Below the pieces are notes generated by a model. It saw nothing but the letters and a program-made list of their open reading frames with translations. It did not search any database and was not told the DNA's origin. 64,000 nucleotides of DNA from Aquilaria yunnanensis. Its lineage: Eukaryota > Streptophyta > Magnoliopsida > Malvales > Thymelaeaceae. Location: the NCBI GenBank assembly GCA_039654915.1, contig CM077599.1, positions 1,924,501 through 1,988,500 on the forward strand, read 5' to 3'. A program made the position numbers and the translations under genes. Within the stretch, counting starts at the first letter, position 1. Every line of letters begins with the position of its first letter. Positions 47,711-58,479 of this stretch are shown here, piece by piece.

Positions 47711-48690
47711 ATGGAGGGCCAGGAGGATAGGAGGATGGAAGTGAGACACAATGATGAGCCAACCATGAGAGAGCTTCAAGAAACTCTAAATAGGCTTGTT
47801 GGGAGGATTGAGGACATTGACTTGAGGTTGCCAAGGAGACCAAATCCCATCTTGCAACCAATGAGAGGTCCAAGGAGAGAAGAACCCGAGGAAGAAAAAG
47901 GGCATGACCATGGGCTTCCAAGGAGGGGGGAGCCAAGGGAGGACAACAATCTAAGCTCCATCAAATTGTCCATTCCACCTTTTCAAGGGAGGAGTGATCC
48001 GGATGCATATTGGGTGTATGAGCAAAAGATTAAGATGGTGTTTGAGTGCCATCACTATTCTGAGGAAAAGAAAGTTAAATTGGCTACTATTGAATTCACT
48101 GATTATGCTCTTGTATGGTGGAACTAGGTTGTCACTTCTAGGAGGAGGAATGAGGAGGAACCCATCAATACATGGAGAGCTCTTAAAGCCATGATGAGAA
48201 GGAGATTTGTCCCAAGTTACTACTATAGGGATCAACACCTCAAACTTCAAAGGCTTGTGCAAGGCCAAAGGAGTGTGGAGGACTATCACAAGGACTTGGA
48301 GATGACACTAACCTGAGCCAATATCATTGAGGATGAGGAGGCTACCATTGCTAGATTCATCAATGGCCTTAACCATGAGATTGCCAACAAAGTGGAGATG
48401 GTGCCATATGTCAACATGGAGGATTTGCTTCACCATGCCACCAAGGCCGAAAGAATCATCAAGAGGTCTAAGGCATCCAAGATGGCTCAAGGAGGGAGTT
48501 CCACATGAAGGTGAACATGGAGCAAGGAGGCACCAAAGCCAAGAATGGAGGCTACCAAGGGAAGCATGTCTCGGCCTCAACAAGACAAACCCAAGGTGCC
48601 ACCCAAAGATGCGCCAAAGTCAAGGGAGATTGAGTGCTTCAAGTGTAGAGGCAAGGGGCACTACATGAAAGATTGTCCTAACAAAAAGGT
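47711..48690 (+). pseudogene. Broken gag (capsid and nucleocapsid) of the CRM-type element
   Basis: The frame starts MEGQEDRRMEVRHNDEP at 47,711. The capsid region has PPFQGRSDPDAYWVYEQKIK and IEFTDYALVWWN, the retrotransposon gag signature. A nucleocapsid knuckle CFKCRGKGHYMKDC (CX2CX4HX4C) lies at 48,635-48,676. The frame is interrupted by TAG at 48,125 and TGA at 48,314, 48,506 and 48,512. Each is one transition away from a Gln or Arg codon that would fit the family. gag and pol share one frame with no programmed shift between them. The upstream in-frame Met at 47,678 is less likely as the start. Confidence 0.85.
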
Positions 48691-49580
48691 GATGATTCTC
48701 AAAGATGATGGTGAGATCACATCCGAGGAGGAGGATGCCATGGAGGAGACCCCACCATTGGAGGAGGATGAACAAGACACACTTGAGCCTGAGGAGGGTG
48801 ACTTTGCTTTTGTTGCTAGGAGAGCTCTAAGTGTGCAAACCAATGAGGAGGCCAATCAAAGGGAGTGCATCTTTCACACTAGATGCCGAATTAAAGATCA
48901 AGTGTGTAGCCTCATTGTTGATGGAGGGAGTTGCACCAATGTAGCAAGTTCAACCATGGTGGAGAAATTGAAGCTTCCAACACAAAAACACCCACAACCA
49001 TATAAGCTTCAATGGTTGAATGATGCCGTGGAGGTAAAAGTGGTAAAGCAAGTTTCGGTTAAATTCAAAATTGGTACTTACCATGATGAAATTCTTTGTG
49101 ATGTTGTTCCTATGCATGCTTGCCATATTTTGCTTGGAAGGTCGTGGCAATTTGATAAGAAGGTCACATATGATGGAGAGAAAAACTTGTACTCATTTAT
49201 CCATGAAGGAAGGCTGGTTACACTTAGTCCACTTTCACCACAACAAGTTTTGGAGGAGCAAAGGAAACTTCAAAGTAAGGTTGAGAGAAAAATAAATGAG
49301 GGGAAAGTTGAGGGCAAGAGTGAAGAGAGGAAAGCCGAGAGACAAAATGAGAGATCAAGTGAGATGAGTGACCATGAGGGGAAGAAGAGTGGAGAGTTCC
49401 CGAGAGAAAAGAATGAGAGGAAGTTGAGTGGCAAAAAAGAGTGCTATATTGCTAAAATGAGTGATGTGAGGAAAGCCATTCAAGCACAAAGACCAGTGCT
49501 ACTTTTAATTTACAAAGAATCTTTACTTGTTGTCAATGATCTAACACATCTTCCTAGTGTTGTTGTGTCTTTGTTGCAGG
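48691..49580 (+). pseudogene. pol protease and linker of the CRM-type element
   Basis: The frame is open from 48,515 to 49,987 and continuous with gag. After an acidic linker, CSLIVDGGSCTNVAS (Asp codon at 48,920) is the retropepsin active-site block, with DGG in place of the commoner D(T/S)G, as in many plant Ty3 elements. HACHILLGRSWQFD at about 49,115-49,155 is the conserved C-terminal protease block. A Lys/Glu-rich linker (about 49,240-49,440) leads into RT. This stretch itself has no break. Confidence 0.85.
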
Positions 49581-50910
49581 GCTTTGAAGATGTTTTCCCA
49601 GAAGATCCGAGAGGTTTGCCCCCAATTAGAGGCATTGAGCATCAAATAGACCTAGTCCCGGGAGCACCAATTCCAAATAGGCCAGCCTCTAGAACCAATC
49701 CCGAGGAGGCTAAGGAGATTGAGAAGCAAGTAAAGGAATTGTTAGACAAAGGCCTTGTGAGGGAGAGTTTGAGTCCTTGTGCTGTGCCTGTACTTTTGGT
49801 GCCAAAGGAAGATGGCTCATGGCGCATGTGCATGGATTGTAGGCCTGTCAAGAAGATCACTATAAAGTATAGACATCCTATCCCTAGGCTTGATGCTATG
49901 CTTGATGAGTTGCATGGTTCTACGTTGTTTTCAAAGATTGATTTAAAAAGTGGGTACCATCAAATTAGGATGAGGGAAGGGGATGAATAGAAAACTGCTT
50001 TCAAAACAAAGTTTGGACTTTATGAATGGTTAGTTATGCCTTTTGGACTAACTAATGCTCCTAGTACTTTCATGAGACTTATGAATCATGTCTTGCGTGA
50101 CTTCATTGGAAAGTTTGTTGTTGTGTACTTTGATGATATCCTAGTATATAGCAAGAACTTAGAAGAGCATGTTGGACACCTCACACAAGTACTAAGCACC
50201 TTAAGAGGACAAAAGTTGTATGCTAACTTGAAGAAGTGCTCTTTTTATGTTGACAAAGTTGTTTTCCTTGGATTTGTTGTGAGTTCACATGGAATTGAGG
50301 TAGATCAAGAGAAGGTGAGAGCCATACAAGAATGGCCGACGCCAACATCCATTACGGAGGTGAGATCATTCCATGGGTTAGCTAGCTTTTATAGGAGGTT
50401 TGTAAGAAATTTTTCTACCATTGCTGCACCTCTAACTGAAGTTATAAAGAAGAATGTGGGATTTAAGTGGGGAAAAGCTCAAGAAGATGCTTTCGGGTTG
50501 TTAAAAGAAAAGTTATGCCATGCACCACTTTTAGCTTTGCCTAACTTTGCTAATACTTTTAAAGTTGAGTGTGATGCTTCAGGTATAAGCATTGGAGCTG
50601 TGTTGATACAAGGAGGCCGCCCCATTGCATACTTTAGTGAGAAGTTGAATGGAGCTAGCTTGAACTATCCCACATATGACAAGGAGCTCTATGCTTTGGT
50701 AAGAGCTTTGGAGACTTGGCAACATTATTTATGGCCAAGAGAGTTTGTGATTCACACTGATCACCAAGCCCTTAAGTTTCTTAGTGGGCAAGGTAAGTTG
50801 AATAGAAGGCATGTTAAATGGGTAGAATTCATTGAGTCATTCCCATATGTTATCAAATACAAGCAAGGTAAGGATAATATAGTGGCGGATGCACTTTCAA
50901 GAAGGTATGC
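49581..50910 (+). pseudogene. pol reverse transcriptase and RNase H of the CRM-type element
   Basis: RT blocks in order: VFPEDPRGLPPIRGIEHQID (49,590), SWRMCMDCRPVKKITIKYRH, LFSKIDLKSGYHQIRM (about 49,925), [17 protein letters not shown] (50,036), and the catalytic YFDD at 50,126-50,137. RNase H follows with [13 protein letters not shown] (Asp codon at 50,573), [25 protein letters not shown] and ends at ADALSRR (about 50,905). One TAG at 49,988 stands where the family has Trp. The rest is open, so the catalytic residues of both domains are present but cannot be made as one protein. Confidence 0.9.
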
Positions 50911-52470
50911 TTTACTTTCGGCTTTAGATGCAAAAGTTTTGGGTTTTGAACACTTGAAGGATTTGTATGCTAGTGATGATGATTTCGGTGAGATTTATTC
51001 TAAGTGTTCTAAGTTTGCTTTTGAGAAGTTCTACCAAGTTAATGGCTTTCTTTTTAAAGAAAACAGGTTGTGCATACCAAAGACATCTTTGAGGGAATTG
51101 CTCACAAAGGAAGCTCATTGTAGAGGACTTATGGGTCACTTTGGACAAGCCAACACTTTGCATACTTTGAAGGAACATTACCATTAGCCGAATATGGTAA
51201 AGGATGTGAAGAAGGTATGTGAGCAATGCATTGCATGTAGGAAGGCAAAATCCACTCACACTTCACATGGGTTATACACACCACTTCCTACACCTAGTCA
51301 TCCATGGGTAGATATTTCTATGGACTTCATTGTTGGATTGCCTAGGACTAAGGGAAACCGTGACTCAATCTTTGTCGTAGTTGATAGGTTTTCTAAGATT
51401 GCTCATTTTATTCCATGCAATAAGACTGATGATGCTATTCATGTGGCTGAATTGTTTTTCAAGAAATTGTTAGACTTCATGGTGTTCCTAGAACAATAGT
51501 TTCGGATAGGGATACTAAGTTTCTAAGCCACTTTTGGAGGACTTTGTGGGGTAAGCTAGGAACTAAGCTTTTGTTTTCTACATCTTGTCACCCACAAACT
51601 GATGGGTAAACTGAGGTAACTAATAGGACTTTAGGTTCCATGCTTAGGGCTATCATTGGTAAAAATTTGAAAGCTTGGGAAGATTGTTTGCCTCATGTAG
51701 AATTTGCTTATAATAGATCCATGCATTCTACTACTAGTTTGTCACCTTTTGAGATTGTTTATGGTTTTAATCCTTTAACTCCATTGGATCTTTTACCATT
51801 ACCTACTCATGAGGTATCTAGTTTGGATGGTAGTAAGAAGACCGAGAGCATCAAGAGGTTGCATGAGAGGGTTAAGTAACAAATTGAACACAAAAATCAA
51901 CAAGTTGCTAAGAAAGCCAATCAAGGCCGAAGGAAAGTTGTGTTTGAGCCTGGAGATTGGGTTTGGTTACACATGAGGAAAGAAAGATTTCCAGCTGCAA
52001 GAAGGACTAAGCTTCATCCAAGAGGAGATGGTCCATTCCAAGTCATTAGGAAGATCAATGACAATGCATACATGCTAGACTTGCCTGGTGAGTACAATGT
52101 GAGTGCTATTTTTAATGTTTCTGATTTGTCTTTGTTTGAACATGCAGATTCGTGGACGAATCCTTCTAAGGAGGGGGGAGTTGATATGATCAAGGAAAGC
52201 ACACATGGAGAAGGCAATGACCCATTGAAGGTTTCTAGTGGACCTATGACAAGGAAGAAAACTAAGGAGCTCTCAAGTGCACTACAAGCCTTTGTTTCAA
52301 GCTTCTTCAAGGAGGATGGCCATGAAACCTCACAAGGAGTTGCTGGAACTTTCAAGACATCATATCAAGGTGATGGACATGCTTGGTACTCAATTCTGGA
52401 GTGCTTAGACAAGTCTCAAAACAAGGATATCCAGGGCAACACTCAAAGTGCACCATTTGAGCCACCTTAA
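50911..52470 (+). pseudogene. pol integrase of the CRM-type element, frame running into the 3' LTR
   Basis: The zinc-binding region has [12 protein letters not shown] and [11 protein letters not shown] (51,130-51,250). The catalytic DDE triad is Asp 51,323 (SMDFIVGLP), Asp 51,505 (SDRDTKF) and Glu 51,613 (TEVTNRTL). GPFQVIRKINDNAYMLDLP (about 52,030) is the GPY/F module. No chromodomain follows; the frame crosses into the 3' LTR at 52,182 and ends at TAA 52,468-52,470. Breaks: TAG at 51,185, a one-base loss near 51,467-51,471 that shifts the frame, TAA at 51,607 and TAA at 51,877. A tail coded by the LTR is a known CRM feature, hence the clade call; a phylogeny is needed to be sure. Confidence 0.85.
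52168..52181 (+). other. Polypurine tract of the CRM-type element
   Basis: AAGGAGGGGGGAG lies directly before the 3' LTR start, one base from TGATATG. It lies within the integrase reading frame, which continues through it. Confidence 0.93.
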
Positions 52471-53166
52471 GTGTTCTTATTGCATTTTGTGTCCACAAGC
52501 TGGATTTTTGAGCTCTAACTTTCTAGACCTTCATTACCACATCTAAGATGAAGATTCATACCATTGGAACTCAAAGATTCAAGCTTGGAGCTGAAGATAC
52601 AAGAGAGAACCTTAAAGTGCCCAAAATGCACCCAAAAAGGCTATTTGGGAGTTTTCGGGTTTAATCTTGTATTTATATTTTATTTTCGTTCAAATCCTAT
52701 TTAGATACATTATTTAGGAAGTTATTTAGGCTATGGAATAGTTTTAAATCGTTTTGGACAAGTGGCATACGCTGCATTCATTAAACTTGTTCAAACTAGG
52801 AATTAGAGTCCTAATTTGACTAGGATTTCCTATGTATTTGTATCTAGGATTCCTAAGGGATTTAGGCTGCGAATTTTACCCAGCTTTTAACCCTAGTTTA
52901 GGCCTATCTAAAGGCGAATATTCTGGATGTAAACATACAGATTATTGCCGAAATAATATTGCTCTTTGGAGAGGTTTTCTCTTTGGTTCTTGGCGGACTG
53001 CCTTGGTGCACAAGTGTGCTTGTGTTCTTGGAGTTCTATACTTCTTGTTTCTAATCACAGGTTGATTAGGGGTGGGGTTTTAAACCTAGTCTCTTTGATG
53101 TCTTGTAGAGCTTGAAAAACATCTTGGGCGCGTTTCATGGTCATTATACCATCGGGGTTCGCATCA
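52182..53166 (+). repeat. 3' LTR of the CRM-type element
   Basis: 985 bp, TG...CA bounded, followed by the second copy of the ATTTT target duplication. Compared by eye with the 5' LTR it shows about 12 substitutions, nearly all transitions, and one single-base indel in a G run near 53,075. Confidence 0.95.
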
Positions 53167-53185
53167 ATTTTCGACAATGATTTTT

Positions 53186-54518
53186 TGGGCAAATTACAAG
53201 CACTGCCTCTAAACTTTAATTATTGTTCCTATTCTAACACTAACATTAATTTCAGTCACACAATACCCTAACCTCATTAAAACATTTTATTTTGGCTCCT
53301 TTTGAACGAAAATTGTTATCTTGGACGGAAAGTACCACATTAGTATGGGATTGTTGGAAACAAAGCTAATTTTAACTCCATAAAAAGTTTATTTTTGCCA
53401 AAAAAAACCTAAAATCTTTGAAACCTAACAATCTAATCATCCTTGTCACCACCTGAAAAAAAAATTCAAAATTTTAATCGGCATTCATCATTTGGTAGCT
53501 TTTTTCATCTTCTTTAACTTTATCTTCTATTATTTCTTTCAAATCTCAACTGATTTTTAGAAATTAAGCTTTAAAGATTCAAGTTTCACAATTTCAGAAA
53601 CAGATATATGTTTGTTAAAATTTGAAAGAAATGATAGAAGAAAAAGTTAAATAAGATGAAATTTTGAAAAAAAAATTCGGTATGGTGGCGCCGCCGTGCT
53701 GATGAGTTTTTCGATGCCATCATGTCAAGAAAAAGATTTTGGTCACATTTTCATCATCTTTAACTTTCTCTTCTATCATTGCTTCCAAAACTCAATTGAT
53801 TTTTGTAAATCAAACTTAAAAAATTCATGTTCCAAAATTTCAAATCCAAATATATGAAAATTCGATGAAATTTGGAAGAGAAGATAGAAGAAAAAATTTA
53901 AAGAGGATGAAAAAATGAAATCAAACCATGAAATCCAATAAAAAAATCTGGAAATTTTTTTTCCAATGTGGTGGTGCCACCACCAAGAAAAAACATTTTC
54001 CAGAATTTTGATTGGTATACATGGTTTAATAGAATTTTTCATGCTCTTCAACTTTCTCTTCCATCATTTCTTTCAAATCTTAATAGATTTTCATATATCT
54101 ATATCTAAAATTGTGAAACCCCAGATAATTGAAACTCAATTTACAAAAATTGGTTGAGTTTTGGAAGAAATGATAAAAAAGAAAGTTAAAGAGGATAGAA
54201 AAAAAAACTACCAAACCATAAAGGCTTATTAAAATTTTAAATTTTTTCGGTAGCAATGGGGCTGGTTGGATCATTAGGTTACAAAATTTTTAGATCTCTT
54301 TGGCAAAGAAAAAAAATTCAAGGAGTTAAAACTAGTTTTTTCCCTTATAATCTCTTACTAACATGATTTTTTCTGTCTAAGATAACAATCTCTGTCCAAA
54401 AAGATGAATCAAAATGAAATATTTTAATGAGGTTATGATGTTATATGAACAAAATGAAGGTTATGGTTAGAACATGAAGAACAATTAAAGGTTGAAGGAA
54501 ACGCGTGTCATTTACCCA
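53186..54518. mobile_element. Inverted-repeat DNA transposon (family A, copy 2) with hairpin array
   Basis: The ends TGGGCAAATTACAAGCACTG and the reverse complement of the right end TGGGTAAATGACACGCGTTT match each other and the element at 36,253, through TTCTAAC, CCTCATTAAAA and TTGTTATCTTRGAC. The arms are about 200 bp. The interior is three tandem copies of a palindromic unit (see the hairpin array entry). No transposase, and the target duplication is not clear. The CRM-type element inserted 19 bp to its left. Confidence 0.8.
53495..54215. repeat. Three tandem palindromic hairpin units, about 270 bp apart
   Basis: Each unit has a left arm like TTCATCTTCTTTAACTTTMT...CATTTCTTTCAAAWCT and a right arm like TTTGRAAGAAATGATAGAAG...AAGTTAAAKARGATGAA, so each folds on itself. 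Left arms start at about 53,500, 53,752 and 54,035; right arms end at about 53,665, 53,912 and 54,200. Between units lie GC-rich islands with GGTGGCGCCGCCG (about 53,685) and GGTGGTGCCACCACC (about 53,970). Confidence 0.75.
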
Positions 54519-55302
54519 TAAATTTTCAATATGTGTTTAGGAAGGGTATAATAGTTCCTATGGCTCGATTCTTCTTCATCCTACCCAAATACTCCTTCCA
54601 TTCCAGCAATCTTGCTTCATTTTTCCTTTTTGGGACATCAAACCAATCTTGCACAATTTCTTTATTTGGTAAGTTTTTTTCAATTGAGATTATAATGATG
54701 ACCCTTCACAAACACACACACACAATTTATGTGCCCCTCACTACTAAAAAAACCCTTTTTACCAACGGCCTATTTTCCAACGGCCAACGGCAATTTCCAA
54801 CGGGTTAAGCCGTTGAAAACTGTGAAAAAAAATTGACCCTTGTAAAAAAAATCTCCAACGGCTTGGCTGTTGGAAGTGTTGAAAAATTTCTAATGGACAC
54901 TTTTCCAACAGCCTAAACCGTTGGAAAATTGTAAGTAAAATTATGCACCTTAGTATTTATTGTTTCCAACGGCCTAAGCCGGTGGAAATTTTTTTTATTT
55001 TTCCAATTGCCTAGGCCGTTGGAAACTATGTTTTTTCCCAACGGTAAGCATCTCAGTATTTATTGTTTCCAACGGCCTAGGCCATTGAAATTTTTTTTTA
55101 TTTTTCCAACTGCCTAGGCCGTTGGAAATATTTTGATATATCAGATACACACACATTTATATATATGCATATTTATATTGCATTAATATTGATATTTATA
55201 TATATTTACCATAATACATATATATTAATACGTATATATATCTTACACATTATTATTATATTTATACATAGTATATGATATATTATGTATATGCCATACA
55301 TA

Positions 55303-55336
<34 letters not shown>

Positions 55337-55770
55337 TTATGTTAATGGTTAAACAATTCATTGATTAACATAAATTCAACACAATTTTATATTTTTTTTA
55401 TGATGTGTTATTTTTTAAAGTAAAACATTGGTTATCATTAACGTAGTAAATGTAAAAAGAAAAAGCTCTATGATTTAATGAAGTGATTTGGTCAATAATT
55501 TCTAAAATTAAAAGTTAATTTTTTAAAATAAAATTTTCATCTATATTAAAAATTGTAATTTGAATTTATAAGAGATAAAAAATTTTAGTCAATTATTCTT
55601 TAATCACCAAAAAAATATCTATCATTTCAAATAATGTACAATATTATGTGTCACAATTTTATGTTTTGATCGTAATTGATGGTTTTAATGATAAGAACAT
55701 AACATTAAAAAATCTTAACTCAAAATTAAGATAAAATAAAATTTTAATCAATGAACATAAATTTATATTA

Positions 55771-55772
<2 letters not shown>

Positions 55773-55831
<59 letters not shown>
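55773..55831 (+). repeat. (AT)n microsatellite inside the CACTA element
   Basis: About 29 AT units. Long Tyr-Ile frames here are artefacts. Confidence 0.97.
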
Positions 55832-55836
<5 letters not shown>

Positions 55837-55884
55837 TTTTCCAGCAAAAAAAAATGATCTGCTAGGCCAAAAAAGCCCAAACCC

Positions 55885-56515
55885 AACCCTAACTATAAAT
55901 ACTACCACTTACCTCCCACCTCCCCAAACCTTCTCAGTCTCTGCCTCCTCGCCCTCTTCATCTCCGTCTCAGCCTCTCCCCCTCCTCTCGCGCTCTCCGT
56001 CTCTACCTCCTCTCGCACTCTCCGTCTCTACCTCATCTCGCCCTCCTCGTCTCCGTCTCTTCCTTTCCCTCGTCTCAGCCTCTCCCCCTCCTCTCGCGCT
56101 CTCCGTCTTTGCCTCCTCTCGCCCTCATCGTCTCCATCTTTCCCTCTCCCTCGTCTCAGCCTCTCCCCCTCCTCTCGCGCTCTACGTCTCTGCCTGTTTT
56201 GTGCCTTGTCGTCACCGTTGTCCTTTCTCTTCCACCTCGCCGTCACCATCTTCATTCGCTTCACTGTTTCTGGCTCTCTTCCGCATCGCCGTCACTGTCG
56301 TCTCTCTTCTCCGCCGTGCTCATCAGCCTCATACCTTACCTCTTTTTTGCACAATTCGGCCTCCACAGCCGCCGTGCTCATCGGCGTCGCCAGTCCATCG
56401 TCCGTGTAGCCCATCGTCAGCCCTTCCGTCGTTCACCGTCTCGATCTCTTCCACGTCCTCCTTGCCTCCACGGCCTCCATGCCTTCCTCGATAACCGGAA
56501 GATATGGGTTTAGAA
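55885..56515 (+). other. Captured promoter and leader-like segment in the CACTA element
   Basis: A plant core-promoter arrangement is seen: AAAAGCCCAAACCCAACCC, then a TATA box CTATAAATAC at 55,893, then a CT-rich stretch rich in CCTC and GTCTC. A unit beginning CTCAGCCTCTCCCCCTCCTC recurs at about 55,968, 56,074 and 56,155. From 56,515 the sequence becomes T-rich with GATCTGTTYGGATTT repeats, as in a first intron. This looks like the 5' end of a host gene taken up by the transposon. The frames through the CT-rich part are low-complexity and not accepted as genes. Confidence 0.5.
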
Positions 56516-57226
56516 TATGAGTTTTGATTTTGTATAGATCTGTTTTGATTTTTGATTTTGGGTTCAATTTTGTTATAATTTTTTATTTTTTATTTTTGTT
56601 TAGATCCGTTCAGACGTTTGATTTCTTTTTCAGATTTGTTCGGATTTTTTATTTTTTATTTTGACTAGATCTGTTTCGGGTAATTGATTTTTAGTTCAGA
56701 TTTGTTCGGATTTTTTTATTTTGGTTAGATCTGTTTGTATTTTTGATTTGGTTAATTTTGTGTTAGTTCTGTTAGATTTTGTATTTTTGTGATTTTTAAA
56801 TTTTTTTGTAATAATGTAAATATAATTTTAGTAATAATAATTTTAAATTTTTGAACTAATGTAAAATATAATTTTTCTAAATCTAAAATAATAAATATAT
56901 AATATTTAATCATTTTTTTTTTATTTTTCAGAAATAATTTTCCAACGGCCTAAGTGTTCCAACAGCTCAGCAGTTGGAAATATGGCCAAATTTCCAACTG
57001 CCTTACCAATTAGACAGTTGGAAAAATTTCCAACTATCCAAGCAGTTGGAACACTAAAAAAAAATAATAATAATTACAACCGTTGGGAATTTCTAACGGC
57101 TGATTTTCCAACGCACTGATTACCAACGACTTCGTTTCCAACAGCTGACAGTTGGAAATTTGTAAATTTCCAACTGCAAGCCGTTGGAAATAGGAATTGA
57201 AAAGTGTCCCTTTTTTAGTAGTGCCT

Positions 57227-58055
57227 CCATCCTAACTTTTCTCCTTTGTCATTGAGCCACTTGAACTGATGACCTAGCCTCAGTGGAGATTAAAACAGTC
57301 GGCGAAAAAATGGCCGATGATATCAGCTTCTTCCTTTTAATTGTCACATCTAGTTTCGTTCTTGGAAGCTTTTGTTTGTGCTTCATCTAAGCTAAGGCGA
57401 GGAGCACCGGCAATGTAAGGAGCAGCGACGAGTTAAGGTGCAGGAGCAAAGTGAGGGGCAACAGCAAGGTGAAGAGTGGGGGCGAAATGAGAGGCGCCAA
57501 CGATGCAAAGAAGAATTGTTGAAGTGAGGAGCAGTTCCGCTCATGTCTATCGCCCAACATCGTTTTGCATCTGGTGGATATGGGTTCCGTTCCCCCAGGG
57601 GAAAGAACGAAATCTAAATTCAAATTCTTTTTATTGGCAATCCTAACAAGCCCCAAATCCATTCGCTGCTATGTCGTTTCGTGCATATTCCACTCACTAG
57701 TCCCTCAGGTCGAGAATGTCATCATAGGGTTGAGAATGTTGTTCCTTCTTAAAGCCGGTGCCATTTTTATCAATTGTGCTCTGTCAGAGGCCGTAAATTT
57801 GATCCAATCAGCTTCGATCCTACCCTTTTCTTAGGTTCTCCAATCTTGGTCTCTGGCTTGTCTGTCGCCAAAATCTCCAGTACCTTCTTGTTGGTGACGC
57901 TTGCATGGAAATCGGAATGAAGAAAGAATGAAAATACGGACAAAAAGGGTCACAAAAGAGCAAAATTGAAAAAATGAAATAATCCTTCACTTTTCTTAAT
58001 AAGAGTGCAAATCTAAATGAAGCAGATTTCACAAGACGAATGGAGTATTATAATA
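57227..58055. other. Stretch between the CACTA and Stowaway elements
   Basis: 57,390-57,840 is GC-richer, with frames on both strands (91 codons minus at 57,387-57,662; 89 codons plus at 57,565-57,834) that lack known motifs. It may be a gene relict. Nothing is firmly supported. Confidence 0.35.
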
Positions 58056-58293
58056 CTCCCTCTGTTTCACAAAAGCTGTCCTCTTTACTATTCACAGCAA
58101 TTAATCTATGATTTTATTTCTCATAAAATTTATCGTAAAAATATGAACTTTTTACATGAAAATGAAACTTTAAAGATTCTAGTTTTTAAATATCATTTTT
58201 AGAATTTTTTTGAATTCATATTAATATAAATATATTTAAGTCAAACTTTAGTCAAAAAATGCAAAAGGGCCAACTAATATGAAATGGAGGGAG
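58056..58293. mobile_element. Stowaway-type (Tc1/mariner) MITE
   Basis: The 238-bp element starts CTCCCTCTGTTTCAC and ends GAAATGGAGGGAG, flanked by TA on both sides (58,054-58,055 and 58,294-58,295). CTCCCTC ends with a TA duplication define Stowaway MITEs. It is AT-rich and has no frame. Confidence 0.92.
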
Positions 58294-58479
58294 TATGTTA
58301 TTTTGATTTGGTTTACTTATCTTTTGAATTCCAAGCATACCACTATTTTATGTTTTAAGTACTATAAAATACATCATTTAAATATTATAAATTTGTAAAT
58401 ATAATTGATTGATTCACAGTACAAAAAGAAAGGGTAACAGAATTAGTGGCGAAGTACTTTCTTTTTCTCTATGTAAAAT

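Larger units (their letters stand above)
45817..53166 (+). mobile_element. Complete Ty3/gypsy retrotransposon, probably CRM-type chromovirus
   Basis: The element is 7,350 bp, with LTRs of 986 and 985 bp starting TGATATGATC and ending TTCGCATCA. A perfect 5-bp target duplication ATTTT flanks it (45,812-45,816 and 53,167-53,171). A primer binding site and polypurine tract adjoin the LTRs. Domain order is gag, CCHC knuckle, protease, RT, RNase H, integrase, which is Ty3/gypsy. There is a GPY/F-type segment after the integrase but no chromodomain, and the pol frame runs into the 3' LTR as known for CRM-clade elements. The LTRs differ at about a dozen bases plus one indel, so the insertion is recent. 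Eight stops and a frameshift make it non-autonomous. Confidence 0.93.
54739..57223. mobile_element. Non-autonomous CACTA (En/Spm) transposon
   Basis: The 2,485-bp element starts CACTACTAAAAAAACCC and ends TTTTTTAGTAGTG, a 13-bp perfect inverted repeat of the CACTA class, with the 3-bp target duplication CCT on both sides (54,736-54,738 and 57,224-57,226). Subterminal regions (54,760-55,135 and 56,938-57,190) hold many copies of a palindromic word like TTTCCAACGGCCTAGGCCG, the expected transposase binding sites. There is no transposase or TNPA-like frame. The interior has an (AT)n run and a captured promoter-like segment. Confidence 0.93.

Noticed and set aside
55751..56494. 247-codon plus-strand frame, one of the longest outside the retrotransposon
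   Set aside because: It begins in an (AT)n microsatellite and continues through CT-rich repeats inside a CACTA element; the composition is low-complexity and two other frames are equally open.
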